DNA from: Actinomycetota bacterium
GTDB lineage: Bacteria; Actinomycetota; Thermoleophilia; RBG-16-64-13
Assembly: GCA_003157225.1 (NCBI GenBank)
Contig: PMIZ01000522.1
Coordinates: 1-16,883 of the forward strand
Direction of reading: 5' to 3'
Length of the DNA: 16,883 nucleotides
Shown: positions 14,585-16,883 of the stretch, one piece after another
How positions within the stretch are numbered: the first letter of the stretch is position 1
Layout of the letters: each line of letters opens with the position of its first letter
The notes under the pieces: generated by a model
What the model was told of the DNA's origin: nothing
The model's input: only the letters and a program-made list of their open reading frames with translations
Databases searched by the model: none
Program-made: the position numbers and the translations under genes

Positions 14585-14613
14585 TTGACAAGCCGAGGTT
14601 GGCTGCGTAAGCT
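14585..14613 (+). promoter_or_regulatory. Sigma70-type promoter for the second transporter operon
   Basis: A perfect TTGACA (14585-14590), a 17-nt spacer and TAAGCT (14608-14613), which keeps T, A and the final T of the -10 box. The transcription start would be near 14620, giving a leader of roughly 200 nt before the receptor gene at 14827. It has the same box and spacing as the promoter at 11585-11613. Confidence 0.6.
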
Positions 14614-14655
14614 GGCGCACATAAGGGACGCGTGAACCATGTTCCGTGGACACAA

Positions 14656-14690
14656 CACCGGACCCGATTTCCGGTGGCGGCCGGCGCCAC
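14656..14690 (+). promoter_or_regulatory. Two overlapping leader hairpins (possible cis-acting RNA)
   Basis: CACCGGA (14656-14662) pairs with TCCGGTG (14670-14676), and GTGGCG (14674-14679) pairs with CGCCAC (14685-14690). The two stems share 14674-14676, so only one can form fully at a time. A strong Shine-Dalgarno-like AAGGAGGTG (14723-14731) follows without a well-spaced start codon. It may control readthrough or translation, but no known riboswitch class is recognised. Confidence 0.35.
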
Positions 14691-14826
14691 GATCAGTGAG
14701 CATGGCTAGGCTAACTGTGGACAAGGAGGTGCTGGCTGGCTATCTAGGCATGGGCCTCAGTTCATGCGTGTTCTGAAGCAAGGGACAGGCGTGTGTAGAA
14801 GTCTGATCGAGAAGGAGAGGGGTTTG

Positions 14827-16149
14827 ATGAAGAAGAGGCTTTTCCTGGGAGTGCTCCTTGTCTTGCTGCTGGTCGTCGCCATGGTAGCGGCGGCTTGTGG
14901 CAGCGGCACAACAACGACCACGGCCGCGCCGGCCACCACTACCACTGCGGCTCCGTCTACCGACACCACGTCGGCGCCGAGCAGTGACACCACGGCGGCG
15001 ACCACCGCCACCACAGTTGCCGCCACCAAAGAAGCGACCCTGACGATCGGCGCGATCAGCTCCGTCACGGGCGACATGGCTACGGCGTTCAAAGCCATGT
15101 ACGACTCCGTCAAGCCGACCGAGGATCTGCTGAACGAAAACGGCGGCGTCACGGTCGGAGATACCCACTACACCATCAAGATCGCGATGTATGACGACCA
15201 GTCCACCACCGCCGGCGGACTCACGGCCGTGAACAAGCTGATCGGGGACGGCGTCAAGTACCTGGTTCCTCCGATGTTCATGCCGGTCAACCTGGCCATC
15301 GCGCAACTCTGCGAAGACAATAAGATCATGCGCGTGAAGTCCTTCGGGGCGGGCACCATGGAGGTCAACGCGAAGAACCCGTTGATGTTCTTTGCATGCT
15401 CGGGCGTGGCGAACATCAAACCGTTCTTCGACTACGCCCTTGGCAAGTATCCGAATGTGAAGACGGTTGCGGTTATCACCCCGGACGATCCGGGCGCGAC
15501 GACGTACCAGGAAATGATCAAAGCAGAATACGCGGCACGCGGTATCAAGATCGTGTACTGGGAGGTCTATCCGCAGCCGACGTACGAATTCTCTTCCGTC
15601 TTGAACAAGGCCCTGGCGACAAAGCCGGATGCCATCGACTGCATATTCGGAATACCCCCGTGCACGTCGGCCATCATCAACCAATCACGGGATCTCGGTT
15701 TCACCGGTCCCATCTTCGGCCCCTGCACGCTTGGCGATGCCAATGTCGTCAATGCAATGATCAGCAAACCCGCGTACGCCCATGACATCCTGTCCTACGT
15801 GCCGGACGTCAAGAGCGACCAGATGACAGACCCTGTCAAGGCACTGGGCAAGAAGATTCCGGCGGCGGACTTCCAACTGGACAGCCTGCATCTCTACGAT
15901 GCTTGCTCAGCCATTATCGCGGCTATCCAAGCGGCGCAGAGCATCGACGTGGAGAAAGTCGCGGCTGCTATCAACGACGGCACCTGCAAGGGTTTCACCG
16001 GCTCCTACGGACCGGCCGTCTGGGGTTCGTATCAGAGCGTCTACGGCAATAACCACGTCGCCGAGCATGCGCCGATGATCACCACGTACACGCCGCAGGG
16101 GCTACAATTCCAATGGCTCTCCTGGGATGGCACAGCTCATGACAAATAG
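14827..16149 (+). CDS. LIV-type ABC transporter substrate-binding lipoprotein (second system)
   Basis: This 440-residue receptor has a lipoprotein signal peptide (MKKR, then a hydrophobic core) and a lipobox ending AAAC with C24 as the lipidated residue. A low-complexity Thr/Ala/Ser/Pro tether follows to about residue 66. The Peripla_BP_6 domain starts LTIGAISSVTGDMATAF and continues with the typical DLLNENGGV, the YDDQSTTAGGLTAVNKLI region and VKTVAVITPDD. The receptor would be tethered outside the cytoplasmic membrane and deliver solute to the permease that begins at 16289. I chose ATG 14827 because GGAGAGGGG is directly upstream and the signal peptide begins there; the in-frame ATG at 14764 would put 21 polar residues before it. 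It is a diverged paralog of the receptor at the left edge. Ligand unknown. Confidence 0.93.
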   Translation: MKKRLFLGVLLVLLLVVAMVAAACGSGTTTTTAAPATTTTAAPSTDTTSAPSSDTTAATTATTVAATKEATLTIGAISSVTGDMATAFKAMYDSVKPTEDLLNENGGVTVGDTHYTIKIAMYDDQSTTAGGLTAVNKLIGDGVKYLVPPMFMPVNLAIAQLCEDNKIMRVKSFGAGTMEVNAKNPLMFFACSGVANIKPFFDYALGKYPNVKTVAVITPDDPGATTYQEMIKAEYAARGIKIVYWEVYPQPTYEFSSVLNKALATKPDAIDCIFGIPPCTSAIINQSRDLGFTGPIFGPCTLGDANVVNAMISKPAYAHDILSYVPDVKSDQMTDPVKALGKKIPAADFQLDSLHLYDACSAIIAAIQAAQSIDVEKVAAAINDGTCKGFTGSYGPAVWGSYQSVYGNNHVAEHAPMITTYTPQGLQFQWLSWDGTAHDK

Positions 16150-16207
16150 CGCTGAGCGCGAGCGAACCCAATAGCTTGAGGCTTCAGCCTGTGTGAGGAA
16201 ATGGCGG

Positions 16208-16244
16208 GGCAGAGAGTCGGCCGGAGAACTGCCGGCTCTCTGCC
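16208..16244 (+). terminator. Intercistronic stem-loop between second receptor and permease
   Basis: GGCAGAGAGTCGGC (16208-16221) pairs with GCCGGCTCTCTGCC (16231-16244) over 14 bp with one wobble and a 9-nt loop. No long T-run follows. It occupies the same place as the stem at 453-506 in the first operon, though the sequences differ, which favours a shared role in lowering permease expression or protecting the receptor mRNA. Confidence 0.6.
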
Positions 16245-16288
16245 GTCGCTCTTACGTTCGGGATACGCTCTAGCGACGGAGAGGACCC

Positions 16289-16883
16289 TTGGGTAGTCCC
16301 AGCATTCTGCAAGCTTTCATCAACGGCCTGACATTCAGCGGTATCTACATACTCGTGGCCCTTGGGCTCACTCTCGTTCTGAGCATCATGAACATCGTCC
16401 AGCTTGCTCACGGCGAGGTGTACATGATCGGTGCCTACCTCGTCTACTACTTCGGCACCAGCGTAGGTATGAACTTCTACCTATCGATAGTCCTAGCCGT
16501 CATAGCGACCGGCATCCTGGGGGTCCTTCTCGAGCGCGTCTTCCTACGACCGTTCAGGGCAAGGCCCGATTCCGCCATGGTGCTGACGGCGGGTCTCATT
16601 CTTGTGTTCCAGAACGTCGTGCTGGCCATCGCGACCGGTACTCCCAAGTCCTACAAGACCCCGTATGTGGGGGACGTGAGGCATATCTTCGGGGCTAGCA
16701 TAACAACGGATAGGTTGGTCATCATCGTTGCCGCCCTCGTGCTGATAGCGGCTCTCTTCCTTTTCATCAGGTTCACCAAGAATGGGCAGGCGATGTTGGC
16801 GGTCTCCCAGGAGAGAGAGGGGGCGGCGCTTCAGGGAATCAGCGTCGATCGTCTTTCGGCCATCGCGATGTTCGTTGGGTGCG
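16289..16883 (+). CDS. livH: LIV-type ABC transporter permease LivH, second system (partial)
   Basis: The first 198 residues of a second LivH run off the right edge. It begins GSPSILQAFINGLTFSGIYI and continues with SIMNIVQLAHGEVYMIGAYL, the same signature as the first LivH, then ERVFLRP and the coupling region SQEREGAALQGISVDRL. The start must be TTG 16289: an in-frame TAG lies at 16271-16273, no ATG or GTG occurs between, and GGAGAGGA (16278-16285) is 3 nt upstream of the TTG. Genes for livM, livG and livF probably follow outside the window. It is a paralog of 568-1431, diverged enough to suggest a different or broadened substrate rather than a recent duplication. Confidence 0.92.
   Translation, partial: MGSPSILQAFINGLTFSGIYILVALGLTLVLSIMNIVQLAHGEVYMIGAYLVYYFGTSVGMNFYLSIVLAVIATGILGVLLERVFLRPFRARPDSAMVLTAGLILVFQNVVLAIATGTPKSYKTPYVGDVRHIFGASITTDRLVIIVAALVLIAALFLFIRFTKNGQAMLAVSQEREGAALQGISVDRLSAIAMFVGC

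Noticed and set aside
14376..14588. 70-codon frame starting GTG over the hydrolase stop
   Set aside because: It has no ribosome-binding site, an Arg/Pro-rich second half, and it runs into the inverted repeat and promoter of the next operon.
14905..15026. Repetitive ACC/ACG-rich DNA that looks like a tandem repeat
   Set aside because: It encodes the Thr/Ala-rich tether after the lipobox of the receptor; it is protein low complexity, not a CRISPR array or DNA satellite.
14740..15684. 314-codon minus-strand frame opposite the second receptor
   Set aside because: Its Gly/Arg-rich tail is the reverse of the Thr/Ala linker of the lipoprotein; no domain is visible.
1..16883. tRNA, rRNA, CRISPR array, integrase, transposase or phage genes
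   Set aside because: None was recognised on either strand; the only mobile-element-like signal is the small palindrome at 7445-7540.

Overview
The window looks like part of a GC-rich genome of an anaerobic bacterium, most likely an anaerobic actinomycetote or possibly a chloroflexote. The evidence is the strong G/C preference at third codon positions, a glycyl radical enzyme (an oxygen-sensitive class), and a substrate-binding lipoprotein with a long Thr/Ala/Ser/Pro linker right after its lipobox Cys, a style common in actinobacterial lipoproteins. The taxon is an inference; no rRNA or other marker gene is present.

Layout, left to right. (1) 2-3957: the end of a branched-chain-amino-acid-type (LIV, HAAT family) ABC transporter operon: the C-terminal part of a binding protein, a strong intercistronic stem-loop, then livH, livM, livG and livF in overlapping order. 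(2) 3954-7409: a glycyl-radical-enzyme activase whose GTG start overlaps the livF stop, then an 815-residue glycyl radical enzyme (GRE). (3) 7410-8354: a 96-nt imperfect hairpin, a SnoaL-like/NTF2-fold protein, and a 315-nt gap with a possible degraded reverse-strand gene tail. (4) 8355-10912: a fumarate-reductase-type FAD oxidoreductase overlapping a zinc alcohol dehydrogenase. (5) 10938-11585, minus strand: a TetR-family regulator. (6) 11671-14379, divergent from the regulator: a second zinc dehydrogenase, an HpcH/HpaI-type aldolase and a metallo-beta-lactamase-fold (lactonase-like) hydrolase, behind a recognisable sigma70-type promoter with a TetR-style inverted repeat at the expected transcription start. 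(7) 14380-16883: a regulatory region with inverted repeats, a promoter and a structured leader, then a second binding lipoprotein, another intercistronic stem-loop, and the start of a second livH (TTG start) that runs off the end.

Working hypothesis: this is one catabolic island for an unidentified small organic acid or similar solute. Two paralogous LIV-type transporters flank it, the GRE and its activase perform the radical chemistry, and two dehydrogenases, a flavin oxidoreductase, a SnoaL-like protein, an aldolase and a lactonase-like hydrolase process the products toward central metabolism, with a local TetR regulator. The GRE active-site loop reads GCVT: it lacks the Glu of the Cys-X-Glu motif found in glycyl-radical dehydratases, choline lyase and the arylacetate decarboxylases. 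Together with the unusual gene company, this makes it the best candidate here for undescribed chemistry. The substrate cannot be read from the sequence.
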